Shown piece after piece: positions 1 to 8,297 of a stretch of 64,000 bases of DNA. Source of the stretch: Musicola paradisiaca NCPPB 2511 (GTDB lineage: Bacteria > Pseudomonadota > Gammaproteobacteria > Enterobacterales > Enterobacteriaceae); assembly GCF_000400505.1 (NCBI RefSeq), contig NZ_CM001857.1, positions 1,863,074-1,927,073 on the forward strand, written 5' to 3'. Made by a program: the position numbers and the translations under genes. The notes under the pieces are model-generated. The model saw only the letters and a program-made list of their open reading frames with translations. It was not told where the DNA came from and did no database searches. Each line of letters opens with the position of its first letter. The stretch's first letter is position 1.

Positions 1-10
1 CAACGGCTGA
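1..10 (+). CDS. tmk: Probable 3' end of thymidylate kinase gene (partial)
   Basis: Only the last codons could lie here: a TGA at 8-10 overlaps the ATG of holB at 10-12 by one base, the kind of coupling seen in operons. In enterobacteria tmk lies directly upstream of holB. The identity rests on that gene order alone, because too little sequence is present to recognise the protein. Confidence 0.35.
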
Positions 11-1020
11 TGGAATGGTATCCGTGGCTTAACGCGCCCTACCGGCAATTGCTGTCATGGCATCAGGCCGGACGCGGGCACCATGCGATACTGCTGCATG
101 CCATAGACGGCATGGGCGAAGCCTCGCTGGCGTATGCCTTCGGCCGTTGGCTACTGTGCCGGCAGCCGGATGGCGTCAAAAGCTGCGGAACATGTCACTC
201 CTGTGCGCTGATGAGCGCCGGAACCCACCCGGACTGGTATGTGCTGACGCCGGAAAAAGGGAAACTCGCGCTGGGCATCGACCTGGTGCGTGAGGTGCTG
301 GAACACGTTCATCAGCGTTCAAGGCAGGGGGGGGCGAAGGTGGTATGGATCCCCCAGGCGGAAATATTGACGGAGGCCGCGGCTAATGCGCTGCTAAAAA
401 CGCTGGAGGAGCCGCCTGAGCAAACCTATTTTTTGCTGGCTTGCCGTGAGCCTGGCAGATTACTGGCAACCCTGCGTAGCCGCTGCCTGCACCATCATTT
501 GTCGGCTCCGGCGGAACCACAGGGGATGCAGTGGCTGCAAGGCCGTGGTCAGTATGATAACGCCGTTATGAGCACCGCATTGCGATTGTACGGCGGCGCG
601 CCGCTGGCGGCGGAAACGTTGTTGCAACCTGCCCGGTGGCAAGCGCGCCAGGCTGTGTGCCAGGGGGTGCTGCAGGCATTGCCGTCAGGAGATTGGTTAT
701 CGATGTTATCGACGTTTAACCATGAAGATGCCGACGTTCGCCTGTACTGGGTCGCGACATTGTTCCTTGATGCGTTGAAGCTCCGCCATCAGGCAGGCGC
801 GGCACGGGTCAATCAGGATCAACTTGAGCTGGTTCGGCAATTGGCCGCGTTCGGCGATGATAAGCTGCAGCAAGGCGCTCGCCGCGGGCTGCAATGTCGG
901 CATCAGTTGCTCTCGATCACTGGGGTTAATCGCGAATTGCTGTTAACGGAACTGTTGCTGGACTGGGAAAAAATATTCTCGTCCGGCGCGCAGCTTCATC
1001 CTCATCCTTTCTCTGTTTAA
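10..1020 (+). CDS. holB: DNA polymerase III subunit delta prime
   Basis: Clamp-loader subunit of the DNA polymerase III holoenzyme, 336 residues, about the usual length. The zinc-binding cysteines appear at residues 50, 59, 62 and 65. The N-terminal P-loop is degenerate (DGMGEAS, no GKT), as is normal for this non-ATPase subunit. The SRC motif that supplies the arginine finger to the neighbouring subunit lies at about 157-159. The ATG at 10 overlaps an upstream stop codon, and ycfH follows 15 bp after the stop, so tmk-holB-ycfH looks like one transcription unit. Identity is firm by motif, length and neighbourhood. Confidence 0.95.
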   Translation: MEWYPWLNAPYRQLLSWHQAGRGHHAILLHAIDGMGEASLAYAFGRWLLCRQPDGVKSCGTCHSCALMSAGTHPDWYVLTPEKGKLALGIDLVREVLEHVHQRSRQGGAKVVWIPQAEILTEAAANALLKTLEEPPEQTYFLLACREPGRLLATLRSRCLHHHLSAPAEPQGMQWLQGRGQYDNAVMSTALRLYGGAPLAAETLLQPARWQARQAVCQGVLQALPSGDWLSMLSTFNHEDADVRLYWVATLFLDALKLRHQAGAARVNQDQLELVRQLAAFGDDKLQQGARRGLQCRHQLLSITGVNRELLLTELLLDWEKIFSSGAQLHPHPFSV

Positions 1021-1035
1021 ATACCGGAAATTGTT

Positions 1036-1833
1036 ATGTTGCTAGTCGATTCCCATTGTCATCTTGATGGGCTGGATTATCAGTCTTTGCACCAGAATGT
1101 GGCCGATGTACTGGCCAAAGCCCGTCAGCGCGACGTCGGTTTTATTTTGGCCGTCGCCACGACGTTGTCCGGATTTCGCGGCATGACCGACCTTATCGGC
1201 GAGCGCGACGATGTGGCTTTTTCCTGCGGCGTTCACCCGCTCAGTCAGGATGAACCTTATGATTTTGCCGAGCTGCGCGCGCTGGCGGCGGCGCCGTCGG
1301 TAGTCGCGCTGGGGGAGACCGGGCTGGATTATTACTACCAGCAAGAGACGATCGCCCGTCAGCAGGCGTCTTTTCGTGCGCATATTCAAATCGGTCGTGA
1401 ATTGAACAAGCCGGTTATCGTACATACCCGCTCAGCCCGCGAGGATACGTTAGCGATCCTGAAAGAAGAGCTGGCTGAGGAGTGTGGCGGCGTGCTGCAT
1501 TGTTTCACCGAGGATCGTGCTACGGCTGAAGCATTATTGGATATGGGGTTCTACATTTCATTTTCCGGTATCGTCACTTTTCGCAACGCTGAGGCGCTGC
1601 GCGATGTGGCGCGTTATGTACCGCTTGACCGTCTGTTAATTGAAACCGATTCCCCCTGGCTGGCGCCAGTTCCGCATCGCGGCAAAGAAAATCAACCGGC
1701 TTATGTGCGCGATGTCGCCGAATATTTATCCGTTCTCAAACAGGTCAGTCTTGAAACGTTGGCCGCCGCAACAACCGAGAATTTCGCCCGTCTGTTTCAC
1801 ATTGACTCGGCACGGTTGACCCTGTCCCGATAG
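1036..1833 (+). CDS. ycfH: TatD-family metal-dependent hydrolase YcfH
   Basis: A 265-residue TIM-barrel metallohydrolase of the TatD family, whose members act as metal-dependent deoxyribonucleases or phosphoesterases; the natural substrate of YcfH is not settled. Metal ligands visible are H7 and H9 in the opening SHCHLD motif, E94 in GETGLDYYY, H130, H155, and D205 in the ETDSPWLAP motif. It follows holB by 15 bp and probably shares its transcript. No strong terminator hairpin is obvious after the stop; only a T-run near 1851-1858 is seen. Confidence 0.93.
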   Translation: MLLVDSHCHLDGLDYQSLHQNVADVLAKARQRDVGFILAVATTLSGFRGMTDLIGERDDVAFSCGVHPLSQDEPYDFAELRALAAAPSVVALGETGLDYYYQQETIARQQASFRAHIQIGRELNKPVIVHTRSAREDTLAILKEELAEECGGVLHCFTEDRATAEALLDMGFYISFSGIVTFRNAEALRDVARYVPLDRLLIETDSPWLAPVPHRGKENQPAYVRDVAEYLSVLKQVSLETLAAATTENFARLFHIDSARLTLSR

Positions 1834-1989
1834 TGGTGAAGAATAGCCGGGTTTTTTTGAGCCTCGTAATTAATCAATGAGATCGCCTGCTGTTTTCAGG
1901 ATAAAAACTGGAAGCAACAGGTTTTTTTTGGCGATGGATCACAAAGTATCGTGTATGTGATGTGGGTACTTAGCATTCTTAGTTTGAAA

Positions 1990-2005
1990 CGTGATTGCTA
2001 TCAAA
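1990..2005 (+). promoter_or_regulatory. Candidate CRP site of ptsG
   Basis: The sequence cGTGATTGCTATCAAa fits the CRP pattern GTGA-N6-TCACA with one mismatch, and resembles the CRP site I recall upstream of E. coli ptsG. It lies about 145 bp before the ptsG start. Activation by cAMP-CRP is inferred from that resemblance. Confidence 0.6.
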
Positions 2006-2020
2006 CATTAGGCGGCTCAT

Positions 2021-2045
2021 TTATTTTACTCTGCGTAAAAATTAA
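2021..2045 (+). promoter_or_regulatory. Candidate Mlc operator of ptsG
   Basis: An AT-rich imperfect palindrome, TTATTTTAC followed by a GTAAAAATTAA arm. It resembles Mlc operators of PTS genes (TTATTTT...AAAATAA) and sits just downstream of the CRP-like site, as in E. coli. Glucose induction through Mlc release is inferred. Confidence 0.5.
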
Positions 2046-2128
2046 AAGGATGTTAATAGCATCCAATGGCGTGAAGGACAATCTCCCCTCCTTCCAGTGA
2101 TGTATCAGAAAGAACTTCAAGCACTATT

Positions 2129-2143
2129 ACTCAGGAGCACTCT
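2129..2143 (+). promoter_or_regulatory. SgrS sRNA pairing site and ribosome binding site of ptsG
   Basis: ACTCAGGAGCACTCT matches, as far as I recall, the stretch of E. coli ptsG mRNA that pairs with the small RNA SgrS under glucose-phosphate stress. It contains the Shine-Dalgarno AGGAG at 2133-2137, about 10 bases before the ATG at 2148. It both fixes the start and suggests SgrS-type silencing. SgrS itself is not in this window. Confidence 0.6.
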
Positions 2144-2147
2144 TTAT

Positions 2148-3581
2148 ATGTTCAAGAATGCATTTGCAAACCTGCAGAAAGTAGGTAAATCGCTAATGCT
2201 GCCGGTCTCCGTACTGCCTATCGCAGGTATTCTGCTGGGCGTCGGATCGGCCAACTTTGGTTGGTTGCCTGCTGTTGTATCCAGCGTTATGGCACAGGCG
2301 GGCGATTCGGTATTTGCCAATATGCCGTTGATCTTCGCGATCGGCGTGGCGCTTGGTTTTACTAATAACGATGGCGTTTCCGCCCTGGCTGCGGTTGTCG
2401 CCTACGGCATCATGGTGAAAACCATGGCTGTAGTTGCGCCGCTGGTACTGCATATGTCGCCGGCAGATATCGCGGCCAATCACATGGCCGATACCGGCGT
2501 ACTGGGGGGCATTATCGCCGGTGCGATCGCCGCTTACATGTTTAACCGCTTCTACCGCATCCAGTTGCCGGAGTATCTCGGTTTCTTCGCCGGTAAGCGT
2601 TTTGTCCCGATTATTTCCGGTTTGGCTGCCATTCTGACCGCGCTGGTGCTGTCTTTCGTCTGGCCGCCGATTGGTACGGTTATCCAAACGTTCTCTCAAT
2701 GGGCGGCGTATCAAAACCCGGTCGTTGCCTTCGGTGTTTACGGTATCGTTGAACGCAGCCTGGTGCCGTTTGGTTTGCACCATATCTGGAACGTACCCTT
2801 CCAGATGCAGATCGGCGAGTTTACCAACGCGGCGGGCCAGGTGTTCCATGGCGACATTCCTCGCTATATGGCGGGCGACCCGACGGCGGGCAAACTGTCC
2901 GGCGGATTCCTGTTCAAAATGTACGGTCTGCCGGCTGCCGCTATTGCTATCTGGCACTCCGCTAAACCGGAAAACCGCGCTAAAGTCGGGGGGATCATGA
3001 TCTCCGCGGCGTTGACATCGTTCCTGACCGGTATCACTGAACCGATTGAATTCTCTTTCCTGTTTGTCGCACCGATTCTGTACGCTATCCACGCGGTCAT
3101 GGCAGGTCTGGCTTTCCCGATCTGTATTCTGCTTGGTATGCGCGACGGCACCAGCTTCTCGCACGGTTTGATCGACTTTATCGTATTGAGCGGCAACGGC
3201 AGCAAACTGTGGTTGTTCCCGATTGTGGGCCTGTGCTATGCCGCGCTGTATTACACCGTCTTCCGCGTGCTGATCGCCAAATTGGATCTGAAAACGCCGG
3301 GTCGTGAAGAGTCCGCTACCGAACAGTCAGCCGAAGGCAATACGGAAATGGCGGCTGCGTTGGTTTCTGCTTTCGGCGGTAAAGAGAACATCACCAACCT
3401 GGATGCCTGCATCACCCGTCTGCGCGTCAGCGTCGGCGATGTTGCCAAAGTGGATCAGGTCGGTCTGAAAAAATTGGGCGCAGCCGGTGTGGTTGTCGCG
3501 GGTTCCGGCGTTCAGGCTATCTTCGGCACCAAGTCCGACAACCTGAAAACCGATATGGATGACTATATCCGCAGTCACTGA
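2148..3581 (+). CDS. ptsG: PTS glucose transporter subunit IIBC
   Basis: Membrane permease that takes up and phosphorylates glucose, receiving phosphate from EIIA-Glc. From the ATG at 2148 it is 477 residues, the same as E. coli PtsG. A longer reading frame opens at 2097, but the strong AGGAG at 2133 and the [20 protein letters not shown] start favour 2148. The EIIC membrane domain fills roughly residues 1-385. A linker leads to the EIIB domain, with the phosphorylated cysteine C421 in [11 protein letters not shown] strong terminator follows at 3605-3632, so it is likely monocistronic. Control by CRP, Mlc and SgrS is suggested by upstream sites. Confidence 0.97.
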   Translation: MFKNAFANLQKVGKSLMLPVSVLPIAGILLGVGSANFGWLPAVVSSVMAQAGDSVFANMPLIFAIGVALGFTNNDGVSALAAVVAYGIMVKTMAVVAPLVLHMSPADIAANHMADTGVLGGIIAGAIAAYMFNRFYRIQLPEYLGFFAGKRFVPIISGLAAILTALVLSFVWPPIGTVIQTFSQWAAYQNPVVAFGVYGIVERSLVPFGLHHIWNVPFQMQIGEFTNAAGQVFHGDIPRYMAGDPTAGKLSGGFLFKMYGLPAAAIAIWHSAKPENRAKVGGIMISAALTSFLTGITEPIEFSFLFVAPILYAIHAVMAGLAFPICILLGMRDGTSFSHGLIDFIVLSGNGSKLWLFPIVGLCYAALYYTVFRVLIAKLDLKTPGREESATEQSAEGNTEMAAALVSAFGGKENITNLDACITRLRVSVGDVAKVDQVGLKKLGAAGVVVAGSGVQAIFGTKSDNLKTDMDDYIRSH

Positions 3582-3604
3582 CGATATCGCACCATGAACG
3601 GTAG

Positions 3605-3632
3605 AAAGGGGCTTAACAGCCCCTTTTTTTTG
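3605..3632 (+). terminator. Rho-independent terminator of ptsG
   Basis: A perfect 9-bp stem (AAAGGGGCT at 3605-3613, AGCCCCTTT at 3618-3626) with loop TAAC, followed by an unbroken T-run. Confidence 0.9.
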
Positions 3633-4140
3633 TCAGCTTTAAACCACCTCCTCGGGAGGTGGTGATTGTTTCTATAGACAAAAAAACAGTCGCGGCAGTG
3701 GTCTCGCCCAGTTGAAAAGCCCAGCGTATCCAGCCCAACGTTGCCGCACTATGTTATGCCAACCTTGGGTTATGCCAACCTTGGGCAACAGCGATACCGC
3801 ATAGCCCAGTGCCGTGTCGGTGCCCTGTAGCCGCTCAAACCATGCTGCGTGGCAGTCATGTCATTGTGGTACTCCGAGTCCTGCGCATAGATGTTACGCC
3901 ACTGCGGCGCCAGGAAATCATGCGGGTGATCGCGATGCTTCTGGCCGAGCATGCCGCCAGTACGACCCCCAGCGCTTGGGTGGCGTGTTCGTGGAGCTGA
4001 AATCGCGCCAGCCGATCGAGTGGGAAGCCGGCGCAATCGGGGCCACCTGGCTCGAACCGCAACTGATCGGCGGTGGGCGGGGGATTGGGCGGCAGAAAGG
4101 ACTATCAAGATAGGCGTGCCACTGGCCTCTCTTGATCTCC
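3633..4140. other. Island left flank without an identifiable gene
   Basis: About 500 bp between the ptsG terminator and the TetR gene. It holds a 9-bp hairpin at 3643-3663 (ACCACCTCC, loop TCG, GGAGGTGGT), an exact 16-bp tandem duplication at 3754-3785, and a stretch at about 3830-4113 that is open in several frames. One frame there reads RLGGVFVELKSRQPIEWEAG, which looks protein-like, but I could not assign it to a family. It has no start with a good ribosome site. The best guess is decayed coding sequence from a mobile element. Confidence 0.35.
3754..3785 (+). repeat. Exact 16-bp tandem duplication
   Basis: The unit TTATGCCAACCTTGGG occurs twice in a row without mismatch (3754-3769 and 3770-3785). 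It lies in the flank of the island and may be a slippage product or a recombination scar. Confidence 0.9.
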
Positions 4141-4159
4141 GGCAGTTGTTGTGTATGAT

Positions 4160-4173
4160 TGAGTACACACTCA
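4160..4173. promoter_or_regulatory. Candidate TetR operator upstream of the regulator gene
   Basis: TGAGT-ACAC-ACTCA is a perfect inverted repeat with a 4-bp centre, 28 bp before the TetR start. Read on the other strand it is TGAGTGTGTACTCA, nearly the same as the site at 4784-4797 before the dehydrogenase genes. Two copies flanking a TetR gene make autoregulation likely (inference). Confidence 0.6.
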
Positions 4174-4201
4174 TTAAAATTCTGTCAGGAAAGCACAATC
4201 A

Positions 4202-4765
4202 ATGGCCAGACCGTTGAGCGAGGAAAAACAAGACGCCATCCTGGAGGCGGCAACGACGCTGATTGCCGCCAACGGTGTGGGGGCATCGACGGCGGCGATT
4301 GCGAAGATGGCGAAGGTCGCCGAAGGCACGCTGTTTACCTACTTTACCAACAAGGATGTGTTGTTGAATCAGCTGTACCTGCGGCTGTCCGAGCATTTGG
4401 CGGAGTCCCTGGCGTATGTGCCTGCCAATGATCCTCGCGAAGTGGTCACGCACATTCTCGGGCAGTTGATCGCGTGGGGTGTCCAAAACCCAGCCAGGTA
4501 CCAGGCGAAGAACCAGCTCAAGGTCTCGGAGCGCATCACGCCGGCAACCCGTGCTCAGGGGGCGCAGTTGTTTCGGGAATCGCATCAGCGGTTGCTCCAT
4601 ATTCTTGAAGGACGTATAGAACCTGATCTTGCGTCGTTCTATGTGGTGACGGTGCTGCCAGGCTTGGCGGATGTGGCCATCGAGGCCATTGCCGCGCAGC
4701 CACAGCAGCAAGCACGGTTGACACAGGCCAGCATCGATCTGTGGTGGAAGGGCGTGAAGCCGTGA
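4202..4765 (+). CDS. TetR/AcrR-family transcriptional regulator
   Basis: A 187-residue repressor-type protein. Its N-terminal helix-turn-helix covers about residues 10-55 (IAKMAKVAEGTLFTYFTNKD), typical of TetR. The C-terminal part should bind a small ligand, but its specificity cannot be read from sequence. The TGAGT-N4-ACTCA inverted repeat lies just upstream, and a near copy lies just downstream, before the two dehydrogenase genes. The likely role is repressor of itself and of those genes, released by a compound they process. Its neighbours on both sides look foreign, so it is probably acquired. It is not a recognised enterobacterial core gene. Confidence 0.85.
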   Translation: MARPLSEEKQDAILEAATTLIAANGVGASTAAIAKMAKVAEGTLFTYFTNKDVLLNQLYLRLSEHLAESLAYVPANDPREVVTHILGQLIAWGVQNPARYQAKNQLKVSERITPATRAQGAQLFRESHQRLLHILEGRIEPDLASFYVVTVLPGLADVAIEAIAAQPQQQARLTQASIDLWWKGVKP

Positions 4766-4783
4766 GCTTTTTTTTAATTTAAA

Positions 4784-4797
4784 TGAGTGCGTACTCG
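4784..4797. promoter_or_regulatory. Candidate TetR operator before the SDR genes
   Basis: TGAGT-GCGT-ACTCG shares 12 of 14 positions with the reverse complement of the site at 4160-4173. It lies 21 bp before the start of the first dehydrogenase and overlaps a false upstream ATG at 4783. Repression of the dehydrogenase pair by the neighbouring TetR protein is inferred. Confidence 0.6.
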
Positions 4798-4818
4798 CGC
4801 ATTAAGGAGGTTAGCGTA

Positions 4819-5739
4819 ATGTCCTCACATACCGGCTTTACCGAGACGGACGTCCCTGATCAATCAGGGCGTTGCTTCGTCGTGACAGGCGCAAACACCG
4901 GGCTGGGCTTCGAAGCCGCGTGCGTGTTGGCTGCGCGTGGCGCACGTGTGATTCTGGCCTGCCGCGATAAGCACAAAACGCTCGCCGCCATGGAGTGGAT
5001 TCGAAGCCTCACGCCCGCTGCGGACTTGGCTTTTCTGCACTATGACCAAGCCGATCTTGACAGTATCCGCAGGGCCGCTGGCGAACTGGAGAGCGAACCG
5101 CGCATTGACGTGCTCGTCAACAATGCTGGCGTGATGAATCCGCCGCTTGCGCGCACCCAGCAAGGATTTGAATTGCAGTTTGGTGTCAATCATCTGGGCA
5201 GTTTTGCTTTGACGTCGCTGGTGTTGCCGCTTCTCTCCGTGAGGCCAAATGCCCGTGTCGTCATCACGGCCAGTTTGGCGCACAAGACCGGTCAGATCGA
5301 CTGGTCGGACATCAACGCCGAGCGTGGCTATGAGAAACGGCCACGCTACAACACGAGCAAGCTGGCCAACGCGCTGTTTTTGTTCGAGTTGGATCGACGC
5401 CTGCGCGCGGCAGGATCGACAGTCACTGCAGTGGGCTGCCATCCGGGCTTCGCCACCACGGATCTGGGTCGGCATATTCCGGGCATCAAGCTGCTTCAGC
5501 CGCTCTTTGGTCTTATCTCCAACACGGCAGCCATGGGGGCATGGCCCACGCTGCACGCGGCAACGGGCCCCGTTCACCCGGGCGGCTATTACGGCCCGCA
5601 AGGGTTCAAAGAAATTCGCGGCGTTTCTGGCGAGGCCTCACGCGCGCCTCAAGCCACGGATCCCGCGCAGGCGCGCCGCTTGTGGGATCTATCTGTTTCG
5701 ATGACAGGCATCGATCCTGGACTGCCACCTGCACCCTGA
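4819..5739 (+). CDS. Short-chain dehydrogenase/reductase (retinol-dehydrogenase-like SDR)
   Basis: A 306-residue NAD(P)H-dependent oxidoreductase. The cofactor motif TGANTGLG is at 23-30, NNAG at 101-104, the catalytic Ser about 152, and Tyr177 and Lys181 form YNTSK. The TGxNTGLG form and length resemble the retinol dehydrogenase/protochlorophyllide-reductase-like branch; the substrate is unknown. The reading frame opens at 4783, but AGGAGG at 4804-4809 and the operator overlapping 4783 point to the ATG at 4819. It is followed 52 bp later by a second SDR and is likely cotranscribed with it. It lies in a foreign-looking island and is probably controlled by the upstream TetR protein. Confidence 0.85.
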   Translation: MSSHTGFTETDVPDQSGRCFVVTGANTGLGFEAACVLAARGARVILACRDKHKTLAAMEWIRSLTPAADLAFLHYDQADLDSIRRAAGELESEPRIDVLVNNAGVMNPPLARTQQGFELQFGVNHLGSFALTSLVLPLLSVRPNARVVITASLAHKTGQIDWSDINAERGYEKRPRYNTSKLANALFLFELDRRLRAAGSTVTAVGCHPGFATTDLGRHIPGIKLLQPLFGLISNTAAMGAWPTLHAATGPVHPGGYYGPQGFKEIRGVSGEASRAPQATDPAQARRLWDLSVSMTGIDPGLPPAP

Positions 5740-5791
5740 TCGCGGCTCCTATTTCCAGTCGCTTATTTCAAACCTTATTGGGAGACTTCCT

Positions 5792-6550
5792 ATGTCAGAG
5801 AAAATTGCACTCATCATTGGTGGAACCAGTGGCATCGGCAAGGCCGTTGCACAGCAGCTGGCGCGCCATGGTGCGCACGTCGTCATCACCGGGCGCCGAG
5901 AAGAAGAAGGGCAAGCGGCTGCGCGCGATGCGAGCGCCGATGCGGCCGACGGTATACGGGTTGCGTTCATCCGCAACGATGTGACGAATGAAGCGGAGGT
6001 CGAGTCGCTGATTGCCCGCGTCGTCACGGAGTTTGGCCGCATTGATTACGCCGTCAACAGCGCGGGCGTCGGCCTGGAGACCAAGGTGTTGGCTGAAAGC
6101 GGCTCGGATGCCTTCAGACAAATGCTGGATGTCAATGTCATGGGCGTCTATCACTGCATGAAATACGAACTCAAACAGATGCTGAGCCAGGGCGGCGGTG
6201 CCATCGTCAATGTCGCCTCAGCCGCAGGGCTCAACGGTATGCCAACGGTGGGGGCATACAGTGCGACCAAGCATGCTGTGGTCGGCTTGACCAAGACGGC
6301 CGCGCTTGAAAACGCCACGCAAGGGATCCGTGTCAATGCGGTTGCGCCGGGAACGATCCTGACCGAACGCCTGGCCCAAAGATTGCGGGCGAGCAACATG
6401 GACGAAAAAGTGGTCGGAACCATGCACCCGATGCAGCGCCTGGGAAGACCGGAAGAAGTGGCCGATGCGGTCGCGTGGCTGCTCTCGGACGGTGCGAGCT
6501 TCGTAACCGGGCATATCCTCAGTGTAGATGGCGGGCTACAGGCGAAGTGA
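5792..6550 (+). CDS. SDR family oxidoreductase (FabG/glucose dehydrogenase-like)
   Basis: A 252-residue classical SDR. The nucleotide motif is GGTSGIG at 10-16 (Gly replacing the usual first Thr). Residues 33-36 are TGRR, which favours NADP(H). The catalytic Ser143, Tyr156 and Lys160 (YSATK) are present, and PG follows in VAPGTI at about 185-190. GGAG lies before the ATG. It probably forms an operon with the SDR upstream. FabG-like classical SDRs have many substrates, so only the enzyme class is safe. It does not look like FabG itself, being far from fatty-acid genes. Confidence 0.85.
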   Translation: MSEKIALIIGGTSGIGKAVAQQLARHGAHVVITGRREEEGQAAARDASADAADGIRVAFIRNDVTNEAEVESLIARVVTEFGRIDYAVNSAGVGLETKVLAESGSDAFRQMLDVNVMGVYHCMKYELKQMLSQGGGAIVNVASAAGLNGMPTVGAYSATKHAVVGLTKTAALENATQGIRVNAVAPGTILTERLAQRLRASNMDEKVVGTMHPMQRLGRPEEVADAVAWLLSDGASFVTGHILSVDGGLQAK

Positions 6551-7129
6551 ATGATGGCTTGGCTCCTGACGCTGAAATAGTCGTTATGCGCCGGGCCAGA
6601 ATATTCTGTTTCTGTCCATATGCGACAGAGGCCTTTAATCAAAAATATTCTCACTGATCATTGCGTTTTGGACGCCGGTCAGAACGCAATGACCGGCGGG
6701 CTGCGAGAAGAAGACGCGCGATGGATCTCCGGCATCGTCCGTTTTGTGGTTGATCCTGTGGGCCCTTGCTGGTTGCGCCCCGCAGGGCAAGCCGCCGCCG
6801 TCCATTTCGCTCGATGAGTCGGCGCCGGCACAGCCGCCTCTCGGCAATCCAGCACGACCAAGTGCCCCCCGGTTTTTTCTCCCGACGCGCTTATGGGGCT
6901 CCTGGTTCACCAGGCCACAGTCCTGTAAAGCGGACTGAAGTAGTATTGACTCCGCACCCCGCATAGGCATCCAGCCGTCAAACCATTTTCACAAATGACT
7001 TGACGTCGCCAATTTTTATTGCCGCTGTCTTTCTGCAGGATAACCGTTTCCCTGACAGGGAAATTTGGCGGTAGGATACGGATAACAATAAAAATCATCA
7101 CAACATCACGTATTTGATAAGGAAAGAAT
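6551..7129. other. Island right flank with a conjugation-gene remnant
   Basis: About 580 bp without an intact gene. It contains an inverted repeat (TCATTGCGTT at 6658-6667 and AACGCAATGA at 6683-6692) and a TrbG-like fragment at about 6744-6830. From roughly 6960 the DNA is AT-richer and holds the promoter region of the next gene, with AAGGAAAG before its ATG at 7130. Confidence 0.45.
6744..6830 (+). pseudogene. Fragment resembling the N-terminus of conjugation protein TrbG
   Basis: A short frame, from a TTG, reads as a lipoprotein-like start ending in ALAGC and then QGKPPPSISLDE. That string closely resembles the beginning of TrbG proteins of Tn4371-type integrative conjugative elements as I remember them. 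The match fades after about 30 residues and the frame ends soon after, so it is a relic. No other trb gene is intact nearby. The assignment is from memory of the family and should be treated as tentative. Confidence 0.4.
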
Positions 7130-8194
7130 ATGCAGATCGTATCGGAACGGTTGACGCAGATCGCCCGCGCTTTGTTGCAGAAAGCCGGATGTGACGAGAG
7201 CGAGGCTTGCTGTGTAGCGGATCACCTGGTATCCGCCAACCTGAAAGGGCACGACAGCCATGGCGTCGGCATGCTGCCGGAATATGTCACCTTCATCAGC
7301 CAGGGGATCATGCACCCCAATACGCCGGCGCGACAGGTGCAAGATGCCGGCGCTATCTTGCAGTTTGCGGGCGATCGGGGGTTCGGGCAGCGAACGGGGC
7401 GTGATGCCATGCAGGCGGCGATCGAGCGAGTAAAAACCACGGGAGTGTGCCTGATGACGCTGGCGTCAACCTGCCACCTTGGGCGCATCGGTACTTACGG
7501 TGAAATGGCGGCGGACGCCGGGCTGATCTCCATTCATTTCGTTAACGTATCCGATATCGCACCGCTGGTCGCGCCGTTTAGCGGCAGTGAGGCCCGGTTT
7601 GGCACCAACCCGATCTGTATCGCCTTTCCGGGCAGTGACACTCAGCCGCCTTTTATCCTGGACTTCGCCACCAGTCTGGTGGCGTTGGGTAAGACCCGGG
7701 TAGCCTGGCTGGCGGGCAAAACCTTCGACGAGCCCGTCATGCTGGATAGCGCGGGGAATCCCACTGGCGATCCTAAAGTGATGTGGGAAGGGGATAAAAC
7801 CGGTGCGTTGTTACCGATTGCTCGTCACAAAGGCGGCGGGCTGATTCTGGCGGCGGAGCTGCTGGCGGGGATTCTGTCCGGCGGTGGTACGATTCAGCCG
7901 GAGAATCCGCGTGAGGGGGCGATCGTCAACAACATGACGACGATTCTGATCGACCCCGGCAAACTGGTGGACATGGCGTGGTTGCAGCAAGAATACGATG
8001 CCATGCTGGCGTATGTTCGGTCTTCAAAAGCACCGAATCCGGCGTCGCCGATCCTGATTGCTGGTGAACCGGAGCGGCAGATGCGTCAGCAACGGCTAGC
8101 GCAGGGGGTAACGCTTTCCGACGGGGAATGGCAGAAAATAGTGGCGGCAGGTATATCGTTGGGGATGGCGGAGCAGGATTTTCAACTGCCATGA
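7130..8194 (+). CDS. Ldh family (malate/L-lactate type) oxidoreductase
   Basis: A 354-residue NAD(P)H-dependent 2-hydroxyacid dehydrogenase of the Ldh2/malate-dehydrogenase-like family, unrelated to classical MDH. The signature GHDSHGVGM is at 40-48 and the catalytic-region histidine is H116 (STCHLGRIG). The FGTNPICIAFP and KGGGLILAAELL blocks are typical. It resembles E. coli HcxB (YbiC), which reduces hydroxypyruvate-like acids, but the exact substrate is open. AAGGAAAG precedes the ATG. It sits alone between the island and hinT. Confidence 0.85.
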   Translation: MQIVSERLTQIARALLQKAGCDESEACCVADHLVSANLKGHDSHGVGMLPEYVTFISQGIMHPNTPARQVQDAGAILQFAGDRGFGQRTGRDAMQAAIERVKTTGVCLMTLASTCHLGRIGTYGEMAADAGLISIHFVNVSDIAPLVAPFSGSEARFGTNPICIAFPGSDTQPPFILDFATSLVALGKTRVAWLAGKTFDEPVMLDSAGNPTGDPKVMWEGDKTGALLPIARHKGGGLILAAELLAGILSGGGTIQPENPREGAIVNNMTTILIDPGKLVDMAWLQQEYDAMLAYVRSSKAPNPASPILIAGEPERQMRQQRLAQGVTLSDGEWQKIVAAGISLGMAEQDFQLP

Positions 8195-8297
8195 AGGGGC
8201 TGTGTCGCGGCGGCAAAGAGAGTTGAAAATCATGGGAATTATCACTCATACTGCCACCACTTTGCCTGAGAGCACTTACTTATGAAGGATCCGTATC

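Larger units (their letters stand above)
1834..2147 (+). promoter_or_regulatory. ptsG upstream regulatory region
   Basis: This 314-bp gap carries no convincing ORF. It holds the ptsG promoter region, with a CRP-like site at about 1990-2005, an Mlc-like site at 2021-2045 and an SgrS-pairing segment at 2129-2143, each listed separately. Confidence 0.7.

Noticed and set aside
2193-3164. Long minus-strand frame opposite ptsG (323 codons)
   Set aside because: It mirrors ptsG codon bias, has no family likeness or ribosome site, and ptsG is certain.
3770-4198. Minus-strand gene of 142 codons in the island flank
   Set aside because: No ribosome site or family likeness; several overlapping frames are open here because of high GC, so none can be preferred.
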